From NCBI GenBank assembly GCA_002943765.1, contig PQWQ01000022.1, positions 62,001 to 126,000 of the forward strand: 64,000 nt of DNA. Direction: 5' to 3'. Below the pieces are notes generated by a model. That model ran no database searches. It was given only the letters and a program-made list of their open reading frames with translations, and was not told the origin of the DNA. The translations under genes and the position numbers were made by a program. Positions 9,580-24,837 of the stretch are shown here, piece after piece; position 1 is the stretch's first letter; each line of letters opens with the position of its first letter. This DNA comes from Psoroptes ovis. Taxonomy: Eukaryota > Arthropoda > Arachnida > Sarcoptiformes > Psoroptidae.

Positions 9580-11137
9580 TGATTGCATTTCATTCATTTA
9601 AACTGTTGTTTTATTTACACAATTGTTCATTTTTCAATTTTGTTAATAAATTTTATCGAATCAATGATTATGTTACAATTGAAAATAACAGTAAAAACAA
9701 ATGAAGTCAATTCATTTCGATCAGATAATTTTACAAAATATAAGACTATTTCGATGAGATTACAAGGATGACACTCGATTTATGATCGATTGAAAATACA
9801 TTTGTTTCAAGTGTTTTCAATTATTTTTTGGAATTACATGTGTTTTTCTAATCAAATTTGGTAAAAAGTGATTATTATCGATATCTAATTTGTTCAATAT
9901 TAAGTAGTACTTAATTGGCAATGTATAATACAGCAATATTGTTATCCAATATAGAAAATTTGGACATGAATTAAAACTCGATTAAACTGGCATGATCTGG
10001 CATTTTTATCTTGTAAAACTTTGAATCAATTCATCAAGGAAAACAATCTCAGATGTCATTTTTGTATTATAAATTTATGTTTGAATAAATAGTGATATTA
10101 TTTAATAATGATTAATATTAATAAGATATCACTAATCAAAATAATAATAATTGAAATTATAATAGTAAATAGTCTATATCTAAGATACCGATAATCAACC
10201 TGGATTCACAAAAAAAAACTCACAGAAAATTAGCCACTAATAAGCGTATGGTCATAAAATTTGAATAATTCCTGAAAACATGCAAAACATTGATGTTTTG
10301 CAATTGATCGCTTTTGATAAATCGAAACAACAAACAATCATATTCAATAATAGACATCAATTGGAACCCAATCATCAAGTGATACTGTGCATGCAAGAGC
10401 AGCACAACAAGTATTTGGATATATTTCTTATAAGTTGAATCACTCAATTTTTCAAGAGAACGATGATTAATTGTCAGATGATGAATTTCAATTTTTATCA
10501 ATTTCCCTGAGAAAAACAAATATCAATATGCCATCAATGTCTTACATTGGTTGTCAATTGATGGGCTACACTATGGACACAATCAATGACGGTGTACGAT
10601 GTATCACCTTGCCATATGTTTGATGATTATAACTGTTTTGTTTGTTTGTTTTTTGGTATAATTTAAATTGCAATCATTTTCTTAAATCTTAAACCAGTAT
10701 CAATGTTTTGTGATGTTCTTATTTGATCAAGATCAAATCAAATTAAAAACAAATTACAAATTTTTTTACATTACAATCGTTTCACTGTCGACACTATTAC
10801 CGATTGAACAGTCAATTAATTGATTAATCAATTTAATCAAATCAATATCTCTCATGACAAGTTTTTGGAAAGCCATCAATTCTAATTGAATCATGTTTAA
10901 AACAATTGTTTTCAATGTTATTTTTTGTTGTTTCATTCAATCGACATTTTGTACAAATAATCTCTAATTAAAATTTCATATTTGCTCATTTGATCATTAA
11001 TCGGATCGGAATTGCAAATCGAAAATTTGAGATGATGATGTGTTAATGAACTTTTCATTAATTTGTTTTTATTTTCGAAAATTCTTTAATTTTGTTCCAT
11101 TCAATAATCAAATCATCAATTGCAACAAACATCGAAA
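9580..11137. other. Intergenic stretch between LRR and DUF389 genes
   Basis: Apart from the AATAAA near the left edge, only AT-rich non-coding sequence is seen. A 99-codon frame on the minus strand (10220-10519) has no domain, no splice support and no composition typical of the neighbouring genes, so it is not annotated. Confidence 0.5.
9645..9650 (+). terminator. Polyadenylation signal after the LRR gene
   Basis: AATAAA lies 66 bp past the stop codon of the LRR protein, a typical distance for a short 3' UTR in a compact genome. Confidence 0.45.
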
Positions 11138-13524
11138 ATGTCCAGTGTATTGGTCATCATTATTATTCCGGATTCAGAATCCGAAGTCGAAATTGCAAAG
11201 AAAGAAAAAATAGCACGTGAATTTTCACGTAAAAATTTGAAAAAAGGTTTCATTCCCTGTGTGATCATTTCATTCAACTAAATAGAATTATCATTCTTCT
11301 CTCAGATCTTTCAGTGACACTTGAAGCTGATGAAGAAGATGAAGCTGGAAATTCATTAGAAAATGTAAGTGAATTTTTTGGGTCAACCAGATTTGAATTT
11401 GTCTTCAAACATCCAATGATCAATGCTTAGGTAATCAAAAATGGCTTAACATATCTCGGAATAAATGATGCTGCATGGCAAAAAACATTAAACAATAAAT
11501 ATTGGCATATTTCTTTTCCGGTCGATTTACAAGACAGTGATATTGTCATTCAATATTTCAAATCACGAGGCATTGGCTTACATTTGAACTCATCAATTGG
11601 GTATGAAATTGTATCAATAATGATCAATGAGAATTAATCATTTAAATATGGTCAAATTCAATTTATCTCACCAAAACACAGCATCATTCCATTCACACTT
11701 TACTGTTACAATGAAGAATTAGAGAATGACGCTGCCCATGTAATCGAATCGAATCATGTCAATATAAATAAAACCGATGAACAACAACAAGAAATTTATG
11801 CATCAATAAAAGAAAAACAAAATAAATTCATTAAATCCATAACGGCTCGCTTGACTGTCGCACAAATTGTGAACAGTGTTCGAGAAAATGCAACATTAAC
11901 ATTCGATTTTCTTTGCTATTTGATATTTGCGTCGTGGATCGCTGCTATGGGCTTACTGGACAATAGCGTCATTAGTTTAGTGGCCAGTATGCTGGTTTCA
12001 CCAATGATGGTATGTTTATTGTTTAGATTTTCACAAAATTTTCTCAATTAGAATATAATTAGGGGCCTGTTATGGCAATGACATTTGGTACGATAATCAA
12101 AGATCGATCACTGAGGAATATGGGTATCAAAAATATTTTTGTTTGTTTATTCGGTACAATTTTGTTTGGATTCGTATTCGGATTGATTGCGCTAAATTTC
12201 ACTGAACAATGGACCAATTCATATGGCCAAAATAGCTCTCATACATGGCCTACTGACATGATGCGTGAACGTGGCTTGGTTCGCATCACGTGGATTGGCA
12301 CGCTCGTCGCTTTCCCATCAGGTTGTGCAGTTGCAATCTCATTATTATCAGGTAACGATGCATCTTTAGTCGGTGTAGCTATTTCTGTATCCCTTCTGCC
12401 ACCAGCCGTCAATGCAGTAAGTGTTTGTTTGAACTGATTAATATTAAAAATAAGCAATGATCAACAAATGATCATTAATAGGGTTTATTGTGGGCATTTT
12501 CACTCTTGAAAGTATTATATTCATTGGCTGACCCTGGCAGCAGTATGGTTTCATTTCGATCACATTTCAATGAAAGTAATATTGTTGAATTATCGCAAGC
12601 ATTCATACCGTTGAGTGATTATGTCAATGTTTATAGCGATAACATGGCACTAGAAACATTATATTTGGGTTTATTCAGCTTATTGCTAAGTTTGATCAAT
12701 ATTGCAAACATTATAATTGGTGCTTTACTATTATTGAAGGTATAGTATGCTAAATAATCAGATTGATTATCTATTTATCAATTGATTTCACTTCAGATCA
12801 AAGAAATAGCACCATTATCTAATTTATCGCCAGTCAGTCGACGATTCTTTCAAGAAGATATCAAGGTCAGTATAATAATTGCATTCAACCTATTAAACTA
12901 ATCATTCAATCAAAAATTAAGATTGCACGCGAATATAATGAAAAATCTGGCACAAATAATTTGGAAGAAGGTGTACTCAAAGAATATGCCTCATTACACA
13001 ATTTGGACAGTGAAAAATTCATGAAACCAGAATCACGAGATCTACAATTGCAAGCATTAGCTGACATTGTCAAAGATGTTGAAGCTGATGAGGTGTATCA
13101 AACAGTAACACGTTCAGTACATAATACTGATAGTAATTTAGCACGCAGATTAAGTCAAAGTTTATTCGTCAATGAAAGTCACAGCAATCAATATGGCCGT
13201 CGCCGTACTTTTGCAGCCATATTCAATAATCATCCAACATTGCCCACAGCACCAACGATCGTTGTATCACCAGAGATACACAATCAACGCAGACCCAGCT
13301 ATGCACATTTAGCTGGCCAAAATCGTCGTCGAATATCGAATGTAGCATTTGTCGATATGAATAATTCTGCTGAGAATAATTGCATTCCACCATTGAAAAC
13401 ATATCCATCACAAGGTTATGTTAACAAAGCATTTTCATTCAATGAAAAAGATATTAAAAAACATTATGATCATAATAAACATCCGAATCGCAAGCAGCAT
13501 CCAGATGATAGTCCAAGATTTTGA
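11138..13524 (+). CDS. DUF389 family multi-pass membrane protein, 649 aa
   Basis: Inferred exons are 11138-11246, 11306-11364, 11431-11600, 11682-12009, 12063-12416, 12482-12739, 12797-12865 and 12922-13524. All introns are short and GT-AG, and the 1950 nt keep frame. Residues 1-165 are a soluble N-terminal part. About six hydrophobic segments lie between 185 and 425. They include ASMLVSPMMGPVMAMTFG (214-231) and VGVAISVSLLPPAVNAG, the two signature blocks of DUF389 proteins (compare AMLISPLMGP and VGVAIAVALVPP in bacterial members). The C-terminal 220 residues are hydrophilic, with Arg-rich and Asn/His-rich stretches, and presumably cytoplasmic. DUF389 members occur in bacteria, archaea and some invertebrates. 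Their biochemical role is not established, so none is assigned. Confidence 0.9.
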
Positions 13525-13538
13525 TCATCTCAATCTCA

Positions 13539-13544
13539 AATAAA
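13539..13544 (+). terminator. Polyadenylation signal after the DUF389 gene
   Basis: AATAAA lies only 14 bp past the stop codon; a second AATAAA near 13680 is an alternative. Either would give a short 3' UTR. Confidence 0.4.
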
Positions 13545-16500
13545 AGGACCATTCGATTTGAAAAATAATAAATTTACAGCATTATTTACATTTTTGAACA
13601 ACAGATGTCTATATGCCTTCAAATTCAAACTTTTAGGTCACAAAACACTAATTCAATATTATTATTCGATTGATCAGAATAAATAAACTTTCAAACATGA
13701 TAGATATTCAATCTTCAGATGAAGATCAAAAGCGAAAAAACAGATAGATCGATTATAAAAATGACCATATTGATTCAAATGGAAAAGTGAATTGGGAAAT
13801 CTTATCTTCTATGAATTAAATAAAATAATGATGATTTTACATAATTTTATTATTAAATAATATGCAAATATTGCATAGCTCTTGCTCATTGATTGCCACT
13901 AATTTTGTTTCATTTTGATCATTCGAATTTTTATGTGTGTTCAGAATTAATGGATAAATCTCCCTTGATTATTCAACTGTTGGTTATAACAGTGTAAAAT
14001 GGTGAATTGCTGAAAAGTAGCAAATGCATTTATATAATCAAGTAATATATGTTCATATTTTATTGATCAATTTTTTTTGAAACTTTCATTTCATGATACG
14101 ACAATTTGGGTCGAAATAAACATACATACACATCCATTAAAGCAATATTCATCAAATGAATGAAAAAAAAATCGCACGTGCATTTTGGCAATGGTCTTCT
14201 TTGAATGTTAATATCATTATCCATAAACAGATGCAAAAAATACCATTTTTTCACTGGTTATTTATTTATTTATTTTTTTTTTTTTTGTTGAGTAGTAATA
14301 ATCAATTTCATAAATTTGAATTATGACTATTTCATTTGAATTTACTACAACAACAAATTTCAAACATATTTTATTTATTATTTTATTATGTAATTTTTGA
14401 CTGAGATTTTCAAAATTTTCATTTTATAGTAATAAAAATGAAAGCTTTTAAAATTATTTTTTTTTCCATTCGGGAAAATGGAAATGAGATCAAGTACATA
14501 TAAGCAAATAGGAATTATATTGAAAATGAATGTCATTCAGATTTGGAAGATTATCTTTACGAATTTAAATTATACAAATCATGCATACATACAAATACAA
14601 AATAATGAATTCTCAAACCTCGATTATGACCTCGATGAATGAACTGATCTTGTTTTTAGATCTTCATCGAACCATTCGAAAAATATTCACTGTTAATCAT
14701 GTTCACTTACTCACTGTCATTATTAACCTTTTGTTTTCAGTAAACTTATTTTCAGTGAATACTCGTCATTACCTTTATTTTAAGGGTCACGAACCTCAAT
14801 GAAATTGAATATATTTAAATTCTTATGTCAATGTCAGATTAAAATAAATAAATAACTACAATGGAAATATTCGGAATGTTCCATTTGCAGGAATTTTGAA
14901 AAAAAATTAACCTTTAAATATTTAATATTTGTAATTAAGAATTTTGTCGAATGTCTTTTTTTCAATTAAATGCATTCCATTTGCTGTTAATGAATTTCAG
15001 CAAACAACAAAGAACGAAAAGAGGAATGCTTGTCAACTTTCAATTAAAACATTGTGATTATAAATGTTTAATCATTAAAATAAAAGAATATTCAAATGTA
15101 ATTTAGATATTTTGATGATTATATTTTTAGATGAAATAATCAAGACATACATTTCAGTATGTTTAATGATCCATTGTGTCAATGCTTCGAATAATGATTT
15201 TACATTAATTTTTCTAGGATCAATTATTATTTTTGTTGATTATTCTCAATTGTCAAACTACTATTTTTGTCATTTCAATTTCGAAGAACTCAAAAATTTT
15301 AAAACATTAAAATATGTAACATTGTTTTCAAGTTGAAATTCGTGAATTTCAATTTTCAATTTTCAAATGATTCCTATGGGAAATAATATCAAAGAATTTG
15401 ACTCAAATATTGGAAAACTTGAATTCATTCGTTTGGCAAATCTGATCGATTACAGCAAGAAAAAAAATATGGATTTCAATTTATTTCAGAATTGACCAGT
15501 GAAATCAGTTCGAAAACATTGATGTATTAACTATCGATTTTTAAATTCATTCTATTTCAACATTCATTCATGTTTTTGACATTTTCACAAATTTTTTGAC
15601 AAATTCAAAAATATTTCAATAATTCAAAAGTTTTATTCTGAAATTTTTACAGTTATGGATAAAACGAGCTGCGCATCAATGATTTTGAAAAATTTTTAAG
15701 CACAAAAATAAAAATTCCCTTTAGTCATCTAAGTGTGAACATTGCTGATTAACACAGAGAAATGAATGAATGGAATAAAACTTTTCAATTTGAACCAAAA
15801 AATAATAATAATAAATATAAACACGTGCTACGGATATTCAGAGATTCTGTTCAAAAATAATTTTCTAGTCAGGCAAAAAATAATCAAAAATTGCTCATTT
15901 GAACATGAAACTTTTTCAGGAAAAATTTTGATTAAAAATATAATTTGATTCGAATGTTTTGATCACACACTTTATTTTCAATTTTGAATATTTTGAATGG
16001 AAATATTGAACATTAGTAGTGTTATTGTTCAAATATTTGTTTGCATCATCTTTTGTTATGAATAATTTGAAATGATGAAAAATACAGAAAAAACACATTT
16101 GATACACTTTGTGAAAGATATTAACAATCATTTATTTTTATTGTTGTTGTTCATGGCTAAATTATCATTATGTCAAACAACAACAAGTTGTAACAATGTA
16201 AGAACATGCAGCATCATTATGAATAATAATATGAACAAATTTGCAACCATTTTTAAATATCAAATGAACAAATAATCAACAAATAACAATGAAACATTCA
16301 CAATTTCAAATTATTGAAAAGAATGCATAGAAAATTCATAATAATAATAATAATTCATTGATTCAAATGGAAAATTGTTACTGCAAAAAAAATGTGTGTT
16401 GCTATTCAATATAATTATCTATTATCAGTATTTTAATGCATCTACAGGCATCAACATCAAAAATATTTAATGGCTATTATCTTTTCACCATAGCTGATGG

Positions 16501-18625
16501 CTGTAATTTGTTCATTTTTTGGAAATTATTTGAACGATTTCTGATCAATTCAATGCTGCACACACACACATTTTCAATCAGCAAGCTGTCAATCTATCTG
16601 TCAATTTTTGCTGTTGATTTTCAATATTTGAATGTTGTTTTTTGCACAAAAACGTTCAAAACAATTTGACCAATCAATTTCTACCCAAAACAGTTCTCAA
16701 ATAATATGCAATCACCAATAAAAAAAATAACTTTAACACTTTTGCATTTCAAAACATTTTGTTTTTTCAAAATAATTTTATTTAAACATGATTTTGTTTG
16801 TTGAAAAAAAAAATTTACATGAAAATCACTGCTTTTGTTTTTGCATTTGTCCATTTGGCAAAAAACAAAGATTTTCTTTCAATTTAGCCGAAATTCTATT
16901 ATCAAATACAAAATACCTTTGATTACTATTTCAAATTTACTAATTGCGATAAGCGATAAAGTCAACTAGAACAATTTTACTTTAGATTTTAAGAATTGAT
17001 TAATTTCATCAATTCTCAAAATTTAGGACCTTGTTCATGGACAATTTTATTGTTTTATTTTGTTTTTTTCAAACTGACTATCATAAAACAAAATTGTTTT
17101 TCCCATTGGAAAATTGAAAAAAATTTCAATCAAGTCAAGGCCAATAACAACAACCGGCAACTACATGGCTGGTTCTTTTCAAAAACATTCATAAATTCAT
17201 TTTCGAAATCTAAAAAAAAACAACCTAAATTGCTTGAAATGGCGGTTAAATAAATAAATAAATAAATGAAGAAAGAGGAATGCATTCCATCATGAAGGTT
17301 TATTTAGGTTCGTCTATTTTCAAAAAATTTCAGAAATCATTTTCTTGAAATCAAATTCAATTTGATTTGATTTTGTTCTGGTGCAATGAAAATTCAATTA
17401 TAATTGGGAAAAAGTAATTTTCGTTAATATTAAATATAAATTTTGTTGCGATCATTCTCGAAGATATGAAAATATAAAATAAGATCCTGAAATTCAATAC
17501 ACGTTCTTATATATTATGAAATAAAATTACAAAAAAACTTCAAAAAACATTTTAGAATCTTGAATTCATCAAATATTCATTAATAATATTTAAAGTTCGA
17601 GCACAAGGTGCGCCTAAATAGATTCGATCCAATTTCACAAGAATGTTCATTAAAGTCGAAACAAGAGCAAAAAAGTATGGATAATTTGTTTTTTGTTCGA
17701 ATTATTTTATTCAAAGCAAATATTATTGATTAACATTAACAATTTTTAATTGCAAACAAAAAACGAAAATTCACTTTGAATGATGATGATTAGTGCTTAT
17801 GTGAAAGATTATTATTCATAAAACAAAACGATTGCAATGAGAAATAAACAACGAAATGAATGGAAAAATCTAATCAAACCAAAATGGAAATAATTTGACC
17901 ATTAACAGTTGTTAATTACACTTTTTTGGCTGTTGCTATTTGAGAAAATGTTGAGCGAATTCCGAGATACAATTCATAACCTTAATTAAACAATTGAAGA
18001 TAACAATTTTTTAACAATAGTCTACGACCTTATACCTTACATTTTTTCAATGATTAACTGTTTTAAAATAGTTTTTTTTCAGATATAACTCAAATTCAGA
18101 ACTGAAACGTTGAAGGAACAAAATTATATTACAACCAACAACAACAACAAACAAATGAAAAATTCAAATTCATTTATCAAAGATTTTTTTTCAAAATCTT
18201 TTCTGTAGAGAGTGTAGTCGATGAATATATGTATGAATAATAGTACACATATAATTAAAAAGACAATAAAGGATTTATTTATTCATTTTTAATTTATTCT
18301 GTTTCACCCTTTTCACTCAACAGAATTGAAATTAATTAATTTTTTACCGAGTTTTTTTTTGTATACTTGCAGAATACACATTCAAAGTACAAATAAGAAA
18401 TACTCATTCTAATTTTGATTGAAATGGAAAATATGAAAAATATTTCTGGAATTTTTGTTTGGTAATTACTGCATTCTGAATGCTGCTGCACACAGAAATT
18501 ACTAATCACACACACGCACATATGCACATATGAAGAAGAGAGAGCAACCAACAAACTTTTAATTAATTTAATTTTTTCAACAAAACAAAAAAAAATTAAT
18601 TAAATGTTTACTTATTTTTTGCTGC

Positions 18626-18657
18626 AAATTTTATTTATTCAAAAATAAATAAAATTT
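18626..18657. repeat. Perfect 14-bp inverted repeat with 4-nt loop
   Basis: The left arm AAATTTTATTTATT (18626-18639) and right arm AATAAATAAAATTT (18644-18657) are exactly complementary around CAAA. It is purely A/T in the arms, so partly explained by base composition. Confidence 0.7.
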
Positions 18658-21600
18658 TGAAATTTTTGATTTGCAATTTTTTTTGGTAAACAAAAACAGG
18701 TAAAAACATTATGCAAACTAAAAGACATAAAATCAGTTAAAAAACTTTGAATTCGAATATTTGAATAAAAGAAAAATAATTTTGAATTTTCAATTTAATT
18801 TCAATACAAATAACATAAATTAACAAAAGGAATTTTCATCGAAGGATTTTTTGAATGCTTATTTTCAATAAAGTTTTTCTGACCACTATTTCAACATAAA
18901 TTCAAAAAGAAAATTTGCATAAAAATGTATTTATTTCACCACTTTTTCGATCGAAAAATGCGTGTTTATGGTTTTTTCGGGAAAAAATGGTTTGAACTCT
19001 GATTAGAATCATAATAAAAATTGTCTTTAAGATGTATATCATAAATAAGATGAAAAAACATCAAAATGAATTTCAAATTTTTAATGTAATTTTTGTTTGT
19101 CTGAGAACAAAAATCTTGTTGCGCTCGTTCTTATGACTGTGAATTTATAGTTTTTTGCTTGAAGAAAATTACTTGAATACCTTTTTATTGAAATTTCTAC
19201 TCAAAATCAAATACAAGTTGAATCAAAAACATTTAAAATCAATGCAAGAGAAATTCGCTTCATGTATGTCTTTAGACATTTGCATTTATCAATAAAAATT
19301 ATTTTCTAATCATAAAAACAATAAAATCTTCACGGATTTTCAAAAGCTTCAAAAAAGAATTGATAAAAAAATTACCATTCAGTTGAAATGTGGCATCGAC
19401 ATCAATTTTGATTTGATGTGAAAATTGAAATTTGAAGAAATGAGCATTAAAATGAAGATTTTTTATGATTAATTTCAATTTTATTGGATTTTTTTAAATG
19501 AATTCCTATTTGATTGTCAAATGTCTTCATTATTGTTTCAACTAATCATCAAATTCGACCATTTCGTCCATGTCTTTTCTACTGCTCAATTTACTTTTGA
19601 ATAAATTGTATATTCAATACAATAATCAATTCCAAATTGGAATGCATTGTTTTTTGTTAAGCATTTTGAATTCCGAGAAAGGAATTCTATGGAGGGGAAA
19701 ATTCGTAGAGAAATGAGAAAAAATCATCAAATTATGCAATTAAGATTAATTCAAAAATAGAATGAATATGAATAAATATATTCAAATATAATCAAGAATG
19801 AATGAATCGTTTTGGAGCTAATCTTATCAATTTTCTTATCTTCTTCTTTTTTTCAACATTACAAATCCATTGAGAGTGCAAACATTTATTTATTTAAAAA
19901 TAATGATAATAATAAAATGACATTTCAACAGCAAACAAATAAACATTCAAAACATAATGACAAACATGCAGCACATAGCAAACTCGAATACAAGCTCAGC
20001 TAGTTGTGTGTGTGATTCTGTCAAAACTTGTGTTATCTCTCGTCACATTTATTTTGAAAAAAAATGCTGGCGTCCATTTGGTTTTCATCATCTTGGTATC
20101 TGATTATTTTTACCTTGAATATGTTTTTCTATCTCTGTTTCTCTGGTATCACGAGCGCAACAAGGTTTTCAATTTTTGAAGATTATTTTAACTGTTTTTA
20201 TATAACTATTTTTTCGGACGATGGAAAATGTCGGTATAATCATTATTATTATTATTAGAATCATTATCTTGATTATAATCTTTGAGTTTTTTCATTTCAA
20301 ATAGAATTACATAGAAATGATATTATTTTTTTTAATTTTGGACACACAAGTTGAGCCTACAGAAACAACGATGTTTTACTTTGCTATTGGAGAGTTTCGT
20401 AATGAAAAATAGCATCTATTTCATGATGATATCAATTTCGATGCATTCATTTTCTTATGAAAAAAGAAATGAAATGGATATAATTCATTCAAATTGTCTT
20501 TTAATGTGTGTCCATTTCGCTACAGTCATTACTATGTCTCTCTCGCTCTATGATTTTAATTTTTATTGAAAGATGTGTTTGATATGGAATATATTTTTTC
20601 TTTAGATTTCGACCAATATTTGACATGCATGATATGATTATTTGAAAACATACATACTCGCTACTGTCATTCGAATTTCTAAACATGCAGTTTTCTATTC
20701 AGCAAACGCTTTTACTTATCAAACACTGGTGAAAAATAGCAGAGAAAAAATAAGAAAACATTGGTGACAAGTCGCTTGAGATGCTCAATGTTTTCTAAGC
20801 TATGCTCAATATGTTGTAATTTCATTTCACACAGACCAATCAAGCGCGGTGTAGTAGTTTGGCGACTCATTACCTGCAATTTGAGTATTTACAATAATAA
20901 ATTAACATTCAAATGTCTCATGATTTTAATTTAAATTTTTGTTTTCAAAGATTCAGCAAGATTTGAATGCTGGTGATTCTAACTGAGTCGGAATCAAGTT
21001 ATGATAGCAAAATATATGCAAATATTTGATCAAATGTTTGCATTTCATCTCGAATTCATGAGAAATCTTGCCAGAAATGTGACATATTTTTTTCAATGAA
21101 TTATTTGTGTCACGTGTTGGCCATTGTCTAACATAATCATCGTTGTATGATGGTTCGAGAAATCGTTTTGAATACGAAATTTAGAGTGAGAATGGGCATA
21201 TTTGATTTCGTTCAACTTGATTCATCAAAGAATTTTGTTAGGCAAATAAAATAATGATGGTCACAAGCAAATATTTGACACATTAAAAATAATAAAATAA
21301 TAAATTCACCAAAAATGTTTAATGTAGTGCAAATAAGATGGATGTTTCATGGTTTCGAATGGGTGTATATGTATCTTTTGCGGGTTTTTTTACAGGGTGA
21401 TTTTGGTTTATGTATTTTTTTAATCAAACAACAATTCATACAATTATTTATTCATTTTGTAGAATTAATATTTTGTATTTATTTATTCATAGTCAAAGTG
21501 TGTGTGTATTTTGTTTTTAATTTAGCGTAAAAATAGCGTTTTGTTTGTTTACATTATGGTTTAGTCCAAACAGTGTTTCACAGTGCTACAAATGTATGTT

Positions 21601-24600
21601 TGCAATGGAATAGATAACGAAAAAGTATGGTGAAAATAAATAAATAAATTTTATTCGAATTTAATAATTGATGATTTACTATTTCACTACTCATGATACT
21701 GATGATTATAATGATGATTCATTCAAACAATTTCACAATTTATATTCACATTTATTCAACACAAAATCCCAAGAGTGACAAGTGAAATTTTGCTCATTTT
21801 TTCAACTGAAAAATTCAAAGGAGAAACAAAAAACCAGGTAATCTAAGCAAATAATGTTTCTGGAAAAGAAAAATGATGGCCAAAAAATGAATAAAAAACA
21901 AAAACTGTCAAATAAAAAGATATTCGACCAATGTTTTTTCATTATTTCAGTTGGTTGACAATTGATATTCAAAAGAAAATAGAAAAAATTTTTATCTTAT
22001 GCCCAAATCTAATTCAAAATTCAATACGAATATCATCATTAAATGGTAAAAATCATTAAATTTTTAAATGTAAAAATGAAATCAAATTTATCTCCCAACG
22101 AAATCGAAGCATTGACAAAGAATACGAACTGGAATTCATTTCGAAAAAATATTTAAATCAAAATGCACATTTGATTGTAATAAAAATTTAAGTCAAATAT
22201 ATCAGATTATCTTAGATTGTTTTTTGTTAATTTGAACAATTGTGAATATGCAGCATTCAATTGAATAATCAGTATGATTAATTAATTAAAATGTTCAATT
22301 TCAATTATTTTTTAACAACTTTGAAACAATCTAAATTCAAAGTTGTATATATTTGAAAAACATGGTCATATGTAAATTTGAAAAAACTATCAGCCTTTTT
22401 TAACAAGAATGGTTATAAAATCTTTTTTTATTCTTTTTTGGAACGAAATTCATAAAGTTTTGAATAGTAAAAAAATTGAAATCGTTGAATAAATTAAAAA
22501 TTTGTATAAAAAATATGCATCATCATTCAAATGTAAATAATAAATTTGAATAATTCAAAGATTTATGACTTTTGACCATTTTTTAATTGTTTTATTACGA
22601 TCAAATAAATAAATAAAAAACTCACATCATACATGATTTATTTCACTTCGCAAGGTATTTGAAATGATAAGAATCTCATTGCAATATTATTTCAATAAAA
22701 AGGATTTTTCATTATTTTTCTTCAATCAAGTATCAGACTGCTAGCTCTAAAAACTGGCTAAAAAATGAATGAGAAAATTTTCGAATAACCTTCAAACGGA
22801 TATTAATTAATCAGTCAAAAAGCAACATTTTCGTTCAAATAATTAACCTTCATATAAATTTCTCTTTGAAAATTGGATTAAAACACATCCAAATGCATAA
22901 TAATTTTGAAAAGCAAAACACCTCTAGGCCACATGTTCTATGAAAAATATTTCATAAATTTTGTTTTCTCACAGGCCAATATTTCACAAATTTAATCTTT
23001 TTATTTGATTGCAAATCAATGTATCATGATATCAACAATGAAAATTGAACATATCAAGCAAACATGGTCGTGTTGATTTCGTTAACAATTTAACAATTCA
23101 TTCAATGATCTCATCGATAATATCGATCGAATCAATTGTTCATAATCAATCGATTACTGGCAAAGTTTCTATCATCATGCGAAATTAATGCGTTTTGTTA
23201 TCAAAATCAATTTCTTGAAATTTTTGGATATATTCCAGGCAAACAAAGCAAATGAAAATCAAACGAATGAAATCAATTGTGTTGGATGGATGATAGCAAT
23301 GGCCTTGATAGTGGCTAATCCTATTGTGAATCATCCAACTGTAGACATTTAATTTATATTTCTTGGCTGGGATTTCAGCCTCACTGAACATATTGAATTA
23401 TTTCTTGCTTAATTCGATTCAAGAAGTATTTGGTACGGTAAAAATTTTGCAAATGTTTGTCAAGTTGATCATCTTATTTGATATTCAAGTTTTTCTTTTA
23501 TTCAATTCACATTTTCAATTTTTTTTCTTGATGGAATTCAAAGGTAAAAATTCGAACATATTGTAGGCCAAGCTAGGGATTAAGTGCAAGGGCCGCCATT
23601 GAAATTTGGTCAAAATCATTAACAATCACAGTAATAACAAATGAAACTTGTTGTCAGAGCTTATTCTCTATTTACAATTGGTGCACCGAAAATTCGAAGA
23701 GAAATTAAAAGAAATTTCATCAAAGATTTCGTCGTCGTCAAATATTTGTTATTGAAAATACATTTTATTATGGCCGAATATCACAAATCTGAGAAAATAC
23801 AATGAAAATATTTTTAGGGGCCAATTTTTTCATTTGTTTGTCGGTTTACCTGCATTTGACCTACCTATTTGTGAAAATATACAAATAAAAAACTATGGTA
23901 TCAAACATTCTCAAATAATGAATAATTGTATCAAATTGTGTGTGTTTAGCTTGTTCAGCTAGGTGTGAATAAATTGTCAATTATTAATGCTAAATTAGCT
24001 TATTATTATTATCATCATTCATTTTTGAATCAACAATTCAATTTCAATTTATATACGATTTCAGTTGATTTTTGATGAATGAGAAGAAGGAAAAAATTCA
24101 AATTTCTTAAATTGAATCTTATTTTTTCTGATCAGATTTCGAATGTTTTTTCTTCGATAATTTTCGATAATAGCTTTTTTTGGCTGCTAACAAGTAAATC
24201 ATTCATCCGAAATTTAAAAAATTATCAAAAACCACAATACAATGCACATACAGTCATATATCAATTACCACTGACATTTCAAACAAACAAAAAAAAACCT
24301 ATGAAAGAATTTGGCCGAAGAAAATGAATCAGCCGAATTTTCATATCAAATGAATAATGTACATTGCACTTTTGCATCGAATAATGTAAAAAATCAATTT
24401 CAAAGTTTGTTTTTGTGTAAATCTATTTCATATCTACTATTTGTTAACCAATATGTTGTTACACTAACAAATGGATGTTTGAAAATATAAAAAATATTAA
24501 TTAAACAAAATATTCATTTTAATAGCATGCAACACCTTTAATAGATTTTTTTGGTATCGAAAATTGAGCACTTTAAATAATTATTTTTTATATTATTAAG

Positions 24601-24678
24601 AAAAAAAATTTACTCTTAGATTTGCGGATATATTTTTAGCTTTAAGGTTTCACTCACTGATTCAGGTTTTTTATATTA

Positions 24679-24752
24679 GGTTGTGCGGAAAGTTCTGGCC
24701 GATTATATCGTAGGAAATCATGAGAAAATCGGCAAGAACTTATCGGACAGCC
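24679..24752. mobile_element. Mariner-like MITE, copy 2
   Basis: A 74-bp element with near-perfect terminal inverted repeats of about 28 bp: left GGTTGTGCGGAAAGTTCTGG, right (reverse complement) GGCTGTCCGATAAGTTCTTG. TA is present on both sides (24677-24678 and 24753-24754). Its centre (TTATATCGTAGGAAAT) is close to that of copy 4, so these two share a subfamily. Confidence 0.85.
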
Positions 24753-24780
24753 TAATAATTTTTTTCATTGAATTTCAATT

Positions 24781-24801
24781 CAAGCCGCCGCGCGCGGCTT
24801 G
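24781..24801. repeat. GC-rich perfect hairpin
   Basis: Arms CAAGCCGC (24781-24788) and GCGGCTTG (24794-24801) are exactly complementary around CGCGC. The 21-bp block is about 80 percent GC inside strongly AT-rich DNA. It lies 28 bp after MITE copy 2 and 36 bp before a poly-A run. Function unknown. Confidence 0.8.
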
Positions 24802-24837
24802 TTTTCATTATTTATTCGATTTTATTTTATCATCATC

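Noticed and set aside
10220..10519. 99-codon minus-strand frame
   Set aside because: No domain, no splice support, and it is isolated in intergenic DNA; likely chance.
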